A stretch of 64,000 bases of DNA, from NCBI GenBank assembly GCA_032209605.1, contig JASFXZ010000014.1:2252912-2316911 (forward strand). The letters run 5' to 3'. The position numbers were made by a program, and so were the translations under genes. The notes under the pieces are model-generated. The model was not told the origin of the DNA, ran no database searches, and saw only the letters and a list, made by a program, of their open reading frames with translations. This document shows positions 46,501 to 56,700 of this stretch, piece by piece; within the stretch, counting starts at the first letter, position 1, and every line of letters starts with the position of its first letter. Source of the stretch: Mactromeris polynyma (taxonomy: Eukaryota; Mollusca; Bivalvia; Venerida; Mactridae).

Positions 46501-47359
46501 ATTGGAGTAATTAAATCAATGGAGAAAAGTTCGCAGGATGTGGGGCTTGAACCCATGATACCCTAAACACTAGTATGGCGCTCTACCGACTGAGCTATCC
46601 GGGCGGCCGACTAACTGCACACCACTAAATGAGGGTAGATTGATAGTAGATTCATGTTAATGGTGTCTAGTGCTCATTAGATATCCGCTCTAGAATTTCA
46701 AATTAGAGTTCGTTAAATAGGTCTGGTCATCTAACATTGTGTAATGTAATATATTCGGTGTACTCTTTTTCTAACATTTTTTTACAATTAACAGAAAATG
46801 CTTTAATTAGCAATATAACTCACGACCCCTCAACACCCACACACTGTGCCCCACCGACTGAGCCAATCCGGCGACTGTCTTACCTAGACAACTACACTAC
46901 GTTATACGACCATTACTTTCAAATAGCATTGTCATTTTTATTACTAACTACTGTTCTGTAGTATTCAAAGCTTCCTCAAAAGGCTTGTTAATTAGTTATA
47001 GCCTACTCAGCTGAACAATCCGTGTACATTTACACACGCTAAAAAAATACAGTAAACCTCCATTCATGACCATCTCAATATTAAGACCACCTCAAAATTA
47101 AGAACACAAACTTTAAGACTAGTTTCACTACTTTACTCCTTATTCAACCTCTATGTTAAGACTACTTCAATAAGAAGACTAGTTTGCATGGGTTCCGACC
47201 GTGGTCTAATTATTGCGGTTTCACTGTAGGTGTTTTGCCTGGTCCATTCACCTAATATCCCAAATCATTTTAATTATTAAACCTTACCTTTCTTTGAGTT
47301 GTTCTATTTCGATTTCTCCGTCATTGGTTCTTTCCTTGATCATTAAAGTTTGCTGCATA
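39259..47359 (-). CDS. Unrecognised basic coiled-coil protein, four exons, copy B
   Basis: Joined exons on the minus strand: 47359-47289, 42037-41883, 41216-41108 and 40597-39259; 1674 bp, 557 residues. Intact, with the same splice sites and phases as copies A and C, although the propeller gene of this unit is broken. Compared with A it lacks a short segment near HERSTPLPPIKS in the Pro-rich region. The coiled coils, the KIGPFGHAGTS segment (one copy) and the basic region are kept. Exon 1 reads MQQTLMIKERTNDGEIEIEQ. The family is not recognised; function unknown. Confidence 0.85.
40760..40921. mobile_element. hAT-like element in intron 3, unit B (shortened)
   Basis: CAGGGACGAAGC at the left, CTACGCTCCTCG at the right. 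Internally deleted relative to A and C. Confidence 0.55.
41108..41216 (-). CDS. Exon 3 of coiled-coil gene B
   Basis: 109 bp, donor CAG|GTACAA, acceptor GCCACAG. Encodes LDAWSRFNGFPEFEDINQLE onward. Confidence 0.88.
41490..41562 (-). repeat. tRNA-derived SINE head in intron 2, unit B
   Basis: Box-B-like GAGTTCGAGC and box-A-like GGGGTAGAGTGCC on the minus strand; adjoins the short 20-bp array. Confidence 0.65.
41563..41765. repeat. 20-bp minisatellite, unit B (short)
   Basis: About 10 units of the CCACTGTGCCTCCCCCTCGA type; the same locus in A holds about 60. Confidence 0.9.
41883..42037 (-). CDS. Exon 2 of coiled-coil gene B
   Basis: 155 bp, acceptor TTTACAG, donor GTAAGT. Open in the required phase. 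Confidence 0.88.
42076..42253. mobile_element. CAGTAAAACCTC MITE, unit B
   Basis: Same position as 14395-14573. Confidence 0.55.
42416..42740. mobile_element. Nested CAGTAAAACCTC MITEs, unit B
   Basis: Same position as 14739-15061; left end TACAGTAAAACCCTCTGTAA, right end GTGAGGTTTTACTGTATA. Confidence 0.6.
43340..43375. promoter_or_regulatory. CRE cluster in intron 1, unit B
   Basis: TGACGTCG, AATGACG and TGACGTCA (43364-43371). The candidate donor seen in A and C is lost here. Confidence 0.4.
43850..45425. repeat. 39-bp minisatellite in intron 1, unit B
   Basis: About 40 copies of a unit containing GGTCTATCTCGCGCACCAGG and GACCCAGACTGGATTAAGA. More diverged than in C. Long frames on both strands (for example 45408-45007 and 44713-44270, minus) follow from the 39-bp period and are not called. 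Confidence 0.95.
45605..45745 (+). repeat. Dispersed repeat (CTACAGGGAACGCCACATAC family), unit B copy
   Basis: Same family and position as 16985-17170. Confidence 0.7.
46377..46879 (-). repeat. Cluster of tRNA-derived SINE heads, unit B
   Basis: tRNA-like pieces at 46377-46424, 46541-46609 (box A AGCTCAGTCGGTAGAGC, box B GGTTCAAGCC) and 46819-46879. Partner of 19179-19594. Confidence 0.7.
47048..47228. mobile_element. CAGTAAAACCTC MITE, unit B, near exon 1
   Basis: Left end ACAGTAAACCTCCATTC; right end GCGGTTTCACTGTAG. Confidence 0.55.
47289..47359 (-). CDS. Exon 1 of coiled-coil gene B
   Basis: 71 bp, ATG at 47359-47357, donor GTAAGG. Upstream CRE at 47452-47459. Confidence 0.82.
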
Positions 47360-49282
47360 TATTTGTGTGACTGTCGCTGTAAGACGCCACAACAAAAGTG
47401 ACTGTGTTACCGTTAGCGATAACGTCATGACGTATATGAGCGTCACAATTATGACGTCAATGACGTTATGTTAGGGTAACACTACTACGGCGCTCTTCCG
47501 ACTGAGGTAAACGAGTGGCCGTCTAACCCCACACCACTATACACTCCTCCCCCTTCCGATATTTGGCTCAAACACCCTGGGACTAAAAAATAAAAATGAA
47601 ATAAATGCGAAAAACGCAATAAAAATGTACACTGGAAGTTAAGGGGTGTGATGTGCAGACTACCGGAAATTCAATATATGGATGGAAAAGAAGACTTGAT
47701 TTTTTGTCTTTCATTAATACATTTATATCTTTTGCACGGTCAAATAGGACCACATTCTATGTTGTAAAATATACTCGAAAAGACACCATAGACTGTTCCA
47801 ATTACAAAAAAATCCCGGGGGAGCATGCCCCCGGACCCCCCTAGCAGAGTGCGTAAAGTCAATTTGGGCTCAGCTACGCGCCTGCCATTGAAGTGAATCA
47901 AAGAGAAAAAGTTCCCCCGATTTGGGGCTCGAATCGACGACCCCCTAAACACCAGCACGGCGTTCTACAGACTTAGCTTATCGGGCGGCCGCCATACTCG
48001 ACACTACTACACTGGAAAGCTAATGAACACCACAATTACACGATTTTATAGCTTTACATTTTTATCCTTTTTATGAATATCTACGCTATGATTGGATCAT
48101 ATGTTTTCGCGTTTACCAAGGTTATTTTATAAATAAAAAATAAGTCCTAGAATCTACGTTGACACTGAAGAACGACGAGTTGAAATAATCGATGAAATAC
48201 ACGGATTACCCAGCTTAATTATTGACTGAGATTTTGCCATTTTAAATACATTTTTATAAGCGATGTAGATCATGATCTACTGAGGTTGTTGACTCTCAAA
48301 CTAAAGTGGAAATTGAGTTTTATCACATACCCGTGCATGTCTCTACGATGACGTAAATATCAAATGGCACAGTCAGCATATACTATGCAAATGAGCGGAA
48401 AAACCAAAATGTAATCCATACGCTACAATTAACAAAACGAGTACATCTAATGATAAAAATATCCACATCGCCAACTTTTGATGCATCAAATAATAATGCT
48501 AATGAACGCTGCAGCAAACTCAAACAAAATATGATAGCATGTTTACCGTTAACATGCACGCTATGACAAAACTACTAAGCATGTCCAGCAAAATTTTCCC
48601 AACCTACCTATCCAGTTCCGTAAGTTTATTCCATCGCAAACGATTCGTGTTTTAGACGACATCAACACACCATCAATGTACATATACATGTACATGTACT
48701 TGTAACAGTTATATTTATCTTTGTTCATGGAGCTCAGTCCTACATCAATCAACATGAACTAGATTATGCTCACTTGATAGTGATTCAAGTCAGATAGATG
48801 GAACGGATTCACTGAATGCGTGTATACTGAATGACGTCACAGGTTTGTTTATGTGATGACGTCATTAAACCTATTGTTCAATGATTGTTATGCTTTTTTT
48901 ATTAGATGACGTAACATGACTGGATTTAAATATTCATATTGATGAAGAGAGGCATTTAAAGTTGTACTGTGATTTTAATTAATCAATTCATTCAAACGCT
49001 TGTGCAGGAGATCGAATTATTTATGCCAGTGAGTTTGATTCTTTGTGTTCACGCCATGCACATACTTGACACTGATTACAAGGACTCTTCTGAAATGAAG
49101 ACTAGAAAAATAGCTGGTTAAAAGAACGCACGAAAAGCGAATTCCGTCTGAATGTGCAACATTGTAGGGACTACAAGAAATCACAGTCGACAGCTACGTA
49201 AGACTACTCCTGACAAAGGTACTCTCAGAATTGAAATTTATATATTTGACCTAGCTAAAATCACAGTGCATTACGCAGAAAA
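47360..49282. promoter_or_regulatory. Head-to-head intergenic region between coiled-coil gene B and propeller gene C
   Basis: CRE sites TGACGTCA at 47452-47459 (coiled-coil side) and 48832-48839 and 48857-48864 (propeller side). Also holds SINE heads at 47478-47524 and 47923-47990, and a hAT-like GGGGGAGCATGCCCCCGG palindrome near 47817. Compared with the A-B interval it is about 1 kb longer because of these repeats. Confidence 0.55.
47923..47990 (-). repeat. tRNA-derived SINE head
   Basis: Box B-like CGATTCGAGCCCC and CGGCCGCCCGATAAGCTAAG on the minus strand. Confidence 0.6.
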
Positions 49283-50425
49283 ATGGCATCAACCAATGCT
49301 CATCATTCTAGAAGTGTATTAGGCGACGGGAGTGTTATACACTGCGGACCCTGTCTTTCTGAGGGCAACACTATTGATGCAAACCAAATATGTGAAGATT
49401 GTTGCGAATACCTGTGCGACACTTGCGTTCGTTATCATAAAAAGTTTTCCGCAACTGCTAGTCACGTGATAGTGAGAAGAGATGCTTATTCGAAGACACA
49501 AACTCCTGGGGCATATAACTTGTTTAATATTGATCGTCCAATCGAAAAATTATCAAGTCTACACCCAGCCACCAGGGAACATAAAGTGAAATACGCATCG
49601 TTGATTCTGTCTCACTGCGGCGACTTGAATGTGAAAACAGCAGACGACACCAGTAACTGCTACATCACCGGATGTGCTCTTCTGACTTCCGGTTATCTCG
49701 TCTTAACCGACTACGACAACCGGTCAGTGAAGATCTTAGATACCAAACATCATGCAGTATTATCAGAGGTGTTTTTGGCAGACGCACCGTGGGACGTTAC
49801 CATGGTGACAGATCACAAGCTTGCTGTCACACTGCCGAAAGCTCAAATGATTCAGTATTTTGTCGTGGAGTTTGGTGCCCTTTCTAAAGGTCAAAGTCTG
49901 GTTGAGAATGGAGAGTGTTGCGGTATTGACCACTACGACGGACATCTAGTGGTCAGTTACGACAAACCGAGCAAAATTCAAATATTGTCGCTTGATGGAC
50001 ATATTTTGAAATCATTTAGGGAAGATGTCAATGGCATTCGCCTGTTTCTCTGTCCTCAATACGTGGCCATAAGCCCAGATGGAAAATTTATATACATTTC
50101 AGACGGGGATAATTACAAAATTACAAAGATGACATTTGAAGGGGAAATAATGGCTACCTATGAAGATCACGAGCTATGCAGTCCAAGAGGTATAGTTGCC
50201 AAGGGCGATGGAACTTTGATTATATGCAACTGGCGAAATAACAAACTTCATCTGATATCGTCAGCGTGCGAGAAAGTCCAAATTCTGCAGCCGCTCAGTG
50301 ACGACGTCTTGTGTCCTACCGCCGTCTGCTTCTGTGAAGATTTGAACAAATTGTATGTTAGTAGGCATTGGGTTGGTGCCCACCCAAACTATATCAACAA
50401 CATCAAAGTGTTTGAATTTGAGTAA
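49283..50425 (+). CDS. B-box zinc finger / beta-propeller (TRIM-NHL-like) protein, copy C
   Basis: 380 residues, single exon, collinear with copy A, about 17 substitutions by eye and no indel. The eight zinc-ligand positions (Cys21, 24, 37, 40, 45, 48; His52, 61) are all kept. Changes include D5N, D68Y, H75P, L131C and an Arg-to-Gly change in the blade motif ISDGDN. No RING and no coiled coil. Lies head-to-head with coiled-coil gene B and converges with coiled-coil gene C. Poly(A) signal AATAAA at 50948-50953. Intactness with few changes suggests recent duplication, selection, or both. Confidence 0.88.
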   Translation: MASTNAHHSRSVLGDGSVIHCGPCLSEGNTIDANQICEDCCEYLCDTCVRYHKKFSATASHVIVRRDAYSKTQTPGAYNLFNIDRPIEKLSSLHPATREHKVKYASLILSHCGDLNVKTADDTSNCYITGCALLTSGYLVLTDYDNRSVKILDTKHHAVLSEVFLADAPWDVTMVTDHKLAVTLPKAQMIQYFVVEFGALSKGQSLVENGECCGIDHYDGHLVVSYDKPSKIQILSLDGHILKSFREDVNGIRLFLCPQYVAISPDGKFIYISDGDNYKITKMTFEGEIMATYEDHELCSPRGIVAKGDGTLIICNWRNNKLHLISSACEKVQILQPLSDDVLCPTAVCFCEDLNKLYVSRHWVGAHPNYINNIKVFEFE

Positions 50426-50947
50426 CAATGCAGCATACATGTGGTAATGCTTTTGAGATATGTTCAATGACATCTGAGCATGGCGTATGCCTTTGATATA
50501 AGTTATGTTGTTTATTTGTTGGTACAAAATAGGCCAAAAGTAATGGCAGACCATTTTATTTTTAGCCAGAAATCAGGTGTGGATGAACCGGCTGCTAGGC
50601 GTGATTTGAATTCTTCATGAGTGCATCTCTATCACGTTGTATTGTATGGCGTGCCTTGTGTTCATGTGATCATGTGACGTTTGTTGATGGTTCAAGTCAC
50701 GTGATACAAAATGGAGAGTGAACATCTTCTAAACACACTGTTACATATATATTGACAGATCAGAAGTTCATTTCTTCATTACATAACACAATAATATGTT
50801 TTGAACATTTCAGCCAATTGGACATACTTTTAATAACCACGACATTTCTATAGCTAGACACGGTTTTATACAACGACATCAACACGTCATGTGAATTACA
50901 TAGTTAAATCAAAATGAACTGTGTACATATATTTTACACATTTTAAT

Positions 50948-50953
50948 AATAAA
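50948..50953 (+). promoter_or_regulatory. Candidate polyadenylation signal of propeller gene C
   Basis: AATAAA about 520 bp after the stop, as in copy A. Confidence 0.5.
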
Positions 50954-51224
50954 TTGTTCAGTTATTTTCGGTTTCTGTGATTATCTTTTCATGACTCGAA
51001 ATCCACATGAACGGGTCTTGCTCTATGTTTTGAAATTTATACCAATTTGTTGATCGTATGTCAGTTATACACGACGAAATGTTTACCTAGTCATTGCTTC
51101 AGCATTACGTACCACGGTACGAGTTTACGAAACGTGAGATTGTTCTGTATGCTCCAATTTCGCGTTTGTGTTTAAATTTTCGCTCATCAACTAAACAGCG
51201 CTAAGATTACGAACTTGGTAATAC

Positions 51225-51590
51225 AGTTCTTCTTAAGCGACGTATTTTATTTGAATGTTACTAAGACATGTACTATAAAAGTATATACCAGTATGTTACC
51301 ACAGGAGATTTTCTTTCCATTTTACCCTTCTAGAGTTATCTCCCTTTACCATTCTATAGTTTATGTGTATACATGTATAAAGGACAATATATGAAGGGAT
51401 TGAATAGTACTATAATTATGTACATATATTAGTCTAGAAGTTCAATGGAAGGGATAAATGGGGGAGAACTCTAGAAAGGAAAAGGGGAAAGAACTCGTGA
51501 CAATCCCGTAGTTAATAATCCAAGGCAATTGAAAATGAGGTAAAGTTTGAGCATGAATGAAGATCTCAAGTGTATAGCCTCAAACAATTT
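51225..51590. mobile_element. Insertion with palindromic AGTTATCTCCCTTT ends
   Basis: About 365 bp absent from the same place in A (near 9935). Contains TTCTAGAGTTATCTCCCTTT mirrored by GGGAGAACTCTAGAAAGG and AAGGGGAAAGAACTCG. A partial copy stands in B (38460-38560), and another family member at 63893-64000. The AGTTATCTCCCTT motif is common in bivalve genomes as far as I recall. Confidence 0.6.
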
Positions 51591-52165
51591 ATTAACATGA
51601 TATTCTCCAAACTACTGATAAAGTTTCGAAAGTGAATTAGAGGACCAAGTATCTTCGGATATATTGTTGTTTCAAAATAGATCCAATTAAATATAAATTA
51701 AGCACATTTGTGTTTTACGTCATTCTTTCTCATACCTCAAGTTTTTGAAATATAAAATTCTGTCATGACTGTACAAAACAGTCTCATGAATTAAAACTGG
51801 TACACAGCAGGAAAGTAGGATGGCAAAATTAGAAAAGTCTTTCAGTGTGTACGTCTCATCCGGAATTCAAAGTGCTCAACCGACTCTTCTATTTGAGGGG
51901 AAGCACCCATTGTGTACTTGTAGTTGCAAAACCAGATGATGGGAAACGGAAGCCAGATTGTCTTACACAATACAATACAAACTAGGAATAGTTTTGCACG
52001 CCGTTACAAAAGATCGATAATTATATGAAAAAGTTAAACGGGAGTAAACTAAAACTAGACTTTTGATAAACTTAATCGAAGTCATATATTTGTTTACAAT
52101 TAACATTAACAAAATCGCACAATGTGCAAAATCAAACAAATCAGTCAAAGCAGCAAAGTTAGTAG

Positions 52166-53759
52166 TTAGGCTCTGTGCTGAGTTCTCTCAGCGCCGTCAA
52201 GGATGTGTGGAGGAGATGGCTGAGCCCTTGGTGGTGGAGAAGGCGCGAAAGAGATCCTCATCACACCGGCATTTCTGTTGTCGTCTTTTGTTCCATTTTT
52301 TGTATTGTCATTATCTCTACGAACTGATTTAATTGGAGGTAAAGGATTTATAGGCAATGGAATGAGCGATCTATTTCTCATTGCAGGTGGATTAATCAGG
52401 TCTTTGGTATCATGTTCTCTACCTCTAATCTTTGGGAGAGGTGTAAGCTTATTGTTGTCATTTATCTTCTTTGAACCAAACTTGGTTTTGGGAATTGCCT
52501 TTTTCTGAGTAACGCTTTTAATCTGCGGAAGCAACGGTTTGTTTGAAAACGAACTCTTCCCTTCATTACGTGTTTTCATATCACTGGTATTAGCTTGCTT
52601 ATTACCGACGTTTACATGTGCTGTTACTTTACTCTTCATATCTTTATCTGCTTTTTGCCTAACTGCATTGTTTCTCCCTGTATCAATCTTGCATTTAATC
52701 ACCTTTCTTCTCTTTTCTTTTGTGCTGTCTCTTCCCTTTCCTCCTTCGTCTTGTTTGAACACATCCCGCTGATGTACATCATCTTCAACTTGCTTGTTCT
52801 TAGCAGCTATTTTAGAACTTGCAATTGATTGTTCCAACGAGGCTTTTCCTACTTCACGTTCAACACACTTCCTACCAGTGTTAAGCATAGACTTGATATC
52901 TTTATATCGACGATTTATATTCTGACTTGGACTATTATTGTTCTTTACGTTTCTCGTTGGAGTGTATTTGATCTTCTCGTCAGTATTTGCACGAACATTA
53001 TGCCTTTCACTTACTGATTTCGTTTGAATGTTCATTTGTTTAATACCGTCATTTCCAAAACTCATGGTTTTAGATGCTGATACCAGCATTGGGATTTTTG
53101 ATCCTCCGAAACTTGTCCCAGCATGGACAAATGGTCCTATCTTCAAACTTTTGAATTTATCAGCTGATACCAGCATTGGGATTTTTGATCCTCCGAAACT
53201 TGTCCCAGCATGGACAAATGGTCCTATCTTCAAACTTTTGAATTTATCAGATGATACCACAATTGGGATTTTTGATCCTCCGAAACTTGTCCCAGCATGG
53301 ACAAATGGTCCTATCTTCAAACTTTTGAATTTATCAGCTGATACCAGCATTGGGATTTTTGATCCTCCGAAACTTGTCCCAGCATGGCCAAATGGTCCTA
53401 TCTTCATCAGAAGATTCCTCAGACACACTTTAGCTTCATCATCTTCTCCTTGGAGTTCATGCTTATCATACCTAGTTTTCAACTGTGTTATCCCTTGCTC
53501 TAATTTCTTCATCCGGTACTCTACTTGACTCTTCAATGCATATATTTTTTCAAGGAACTCATCCAAATCTTCTTTCTGTGCCGCTTTCTCATCCAGCAAA
53601 AACTCTACATCTGTTAGTGTGTCAGATTTGCTAACAACATTTATATTATCGCCGTATTCACACTTTCCAAGATATTCTACCAAATCTTCATATTTCCTCA
53701 CATCAGTTTTCATGCTTTTACGGTCATGATTTATCTTATCTAACTGTGCTTTTAAAAGT
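52166..53759 (-). CDS. Exon 4 of coiled-coil gene C
   Basis: Acceptor ATTTACAG at 53760; stop TAA at 52166-52168. Contains the 87-bp repeat. Confidence 0.9.
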
Positions 53760-56700
53760 CTGTAAATAAAATAATAAAATTAATAAATTGTATTCATTTC
53801 ATTTACAAATTGAATGTGAATCATCAAATTGTGTCAATGTTCATGCTTACTTATACGTATTCTTAGACGCAAACTGGGAAGTGGTTTATTCTATTCTTAT
53901 ATTAGTTTTCCGGGACGTAGCTTAGTTGGAATTGATTTGTAGGCCTAGTTTTAGGGGGGTTCGGGGGCATAGTGTTGAAGTAGATCGTCAGAGATCCATT
54001 TTGATGTATTTTTTTTTCTTCTTAATATGCTAACAGTAACATCAAAATTATAATCAAATATCTTAGACTTATATGAATAAAAAAATGTAGACCGCTGCCT
54101 ATATACACGGCCTACAGGAATCTACGCCCATGAGAATAATACATTGAACCATAAATCAGGTCTGTACACAGGATGATACTTTTCTTTCCAAATCTGATAA
54201 AATTGTATGCATTGCATCGGTCCAATTTTTTCCAAGATATGAATATTTGTACCTGTCCTGCCTATCAATGATGCTTAATCTTGATTCCACCAGTCTTGGT
54301 TCTATTTGTTGTATATCTTCAAACTCGGGAAATCCATTCAATCTACTCCATACATCTAATTCTGCGGCAAAGAAAGAAGCATGTTTAGTTTCAATAAATA
54401 TACCAAAGTTTACTAACTACAGTTCTTAAAAGTCTTCTTGATAAAGTAATTACACGCGGAAACATTGATATTGGAGTGGAGTTCATCTAACATATCACAT
54501 CCACTTGTAACAATACAATAGGCCTACAATGCAATACATTTTATATAGACATTCAACATTTTACTAAGTGTTTTTGTCACATATATAATCAGTGAGATGG
54601 AAATAGTCATCAGAGGCATAGCGAAGATTTTAAATGTACAGTTACAAAAAAATCAGACAAATATTTAACACAAATAGTAATATAAGTACAGTGTAGTTTT
54701 CACAGATTTGTGCGGGGCTCGAACTCACGACCTATCAGGAGTCATGCGTTCTATCCCTACACCACTGCGCATCCTCTTCCAAAGTTCCTCCCCCTGAATA
54801 ACTGTGCCCCCCTCGACCACTGTGTCTCCCCGTCGACTACTGTGCCTCCCCTCGACAACTGTGCCTCCCCTCGACCACTGTGCATCCCCCTCGACAACTG
54901 TGGCTCCCCCTCGACTACTGTGCCTCACCATATGTAGCATGTTTATTGCAACGGCATACGAACCAGAACGTCACGCCGGCAGCACTTTTGAACACAGCAT
55001 AACTGTTACACATGGTTCTAAACGATAAAAAAACTTACTGTATGTGTTGGTTTCATCAGCAGCCGAGATGAGGACGGGTAATGTTACCACATGTACATCT
55101 TCAACTGATGACGTCAGTGTCACGCTGAATGACTTTGGTTTCATACTGGATGAACCGGAAGTCGTGTTTATTGCTTGGCGTTCATGCATTACGCTGTAAA
55201 TCAAATAAAAAGGGAAATCAGTGCTAAGTACAGTAAAACCTCAATAATAAGACCACCTATGGGACCCCTGAAAATGTTCTTCTTATTGAGATGGTCTTTG
55301 TATCGAGGTTTAATAAAGATCAAAACCGTGAAAATGAACATGAAGAATGTGTTCTTAAATTTGAGTTGGTCTTATTATTGAGATAATCTTTAGGTGAGGT
55401 TTTCTGTATTACAAACTTAACTCAATCCTCAATACTTTAACTCAAAGACTAGATTCACATTTAACTCTCAAAGAAAGCGGATCACGAAGATATGTACTAG
55501 CTCTTATAATACGCTTTGGTGACCCTTAGAACACAAATCTCCCATTTCACAAACACAGGTCTTGTTTTATTCGCACAGTAAAACCCTCTGTAATAAGACC
55601 ACTTGAATGGGACCCTTGAAAATGGTCATGATATTGAGGTGGTCTTAATATTGAGGTCGTATAAAGAGTTCATATTCCACATATACTCGCCACTCGTTGA
55701 ATACCCGAGACATATACAGTATAACCTCAATACTAAGACCACCCTTGTGACCCTCGAAAACTGGTCTTGATATTGAGGTGGATTTAATATTGAGGTTGAA
55801 TAAAGAGCAAAACAGTGAACATGGACATGAAAATTGTGGTCTTAATTTTTGAGTGGTCTTATTATTAAGGTGGTTTTTAAGTGAGGTTTTACTGTATATA
55901 CACTACTGCGCTCTGTGATGTTATATGCATCGAATACGTCTTTAAGTTTTATAATTATATTTAGAATTTTAAATCATGACACATCTATTGTTACGTTATA
56001 ACTTTTTGCGATTGTATTTTGCAGGAAAATGTGGTTTGAAAACATAATGTTAACAGTTTACATTCAATACTGTATTTCAGTTATGCACGGCAGGTACATT
56101 TAGATTAACCAGCATTCCTTGGTTATGACATAGATCTCAACTGTTCTGACAACGGATACAACAACTTCCCTACATGAAACAAGGTGGAAGCCAGAATAGC
56201 CTATCTGTATGTAAATATAGAAACAGAGAGACTAGTTTCGCTTTCATCCGCTGATGTAACGGTCAAAATATACTTATGCACTAACTTCAAACATTCCATG
56301 TCAGACCTATAACAGCTTAGGTCATCAAGGGTCAGTAAAAGATATAGTTATTGTAATACATCTGTAAAACGACGTTAAAACTCCCCCGAAAGATATTTCC
56401 AACAACGATCTTACCTCTATGTTGAGAAGTGTTCAACATTTTTGGGTTCATTATTAAGTTAAATTAAAAAATACACTCTAAAATCTTTCTCTGTACGTCG
56501 TTAACAAGCGCCAAAGTAAACCGGCGTCGTTACTAATGACGTTATGACGTCATAATGTCAACAACAAGGTCAACGTATGTTCGCTTATCTTCGGGTAATT
56601 CCGTAAACGATCGGTCTGCATTGTTGAAATGAAAAGTATTCAAATGAGACATGAAACGTGTGCTATTTATATTTATAAGCCAGTTTACACACATGTAATA

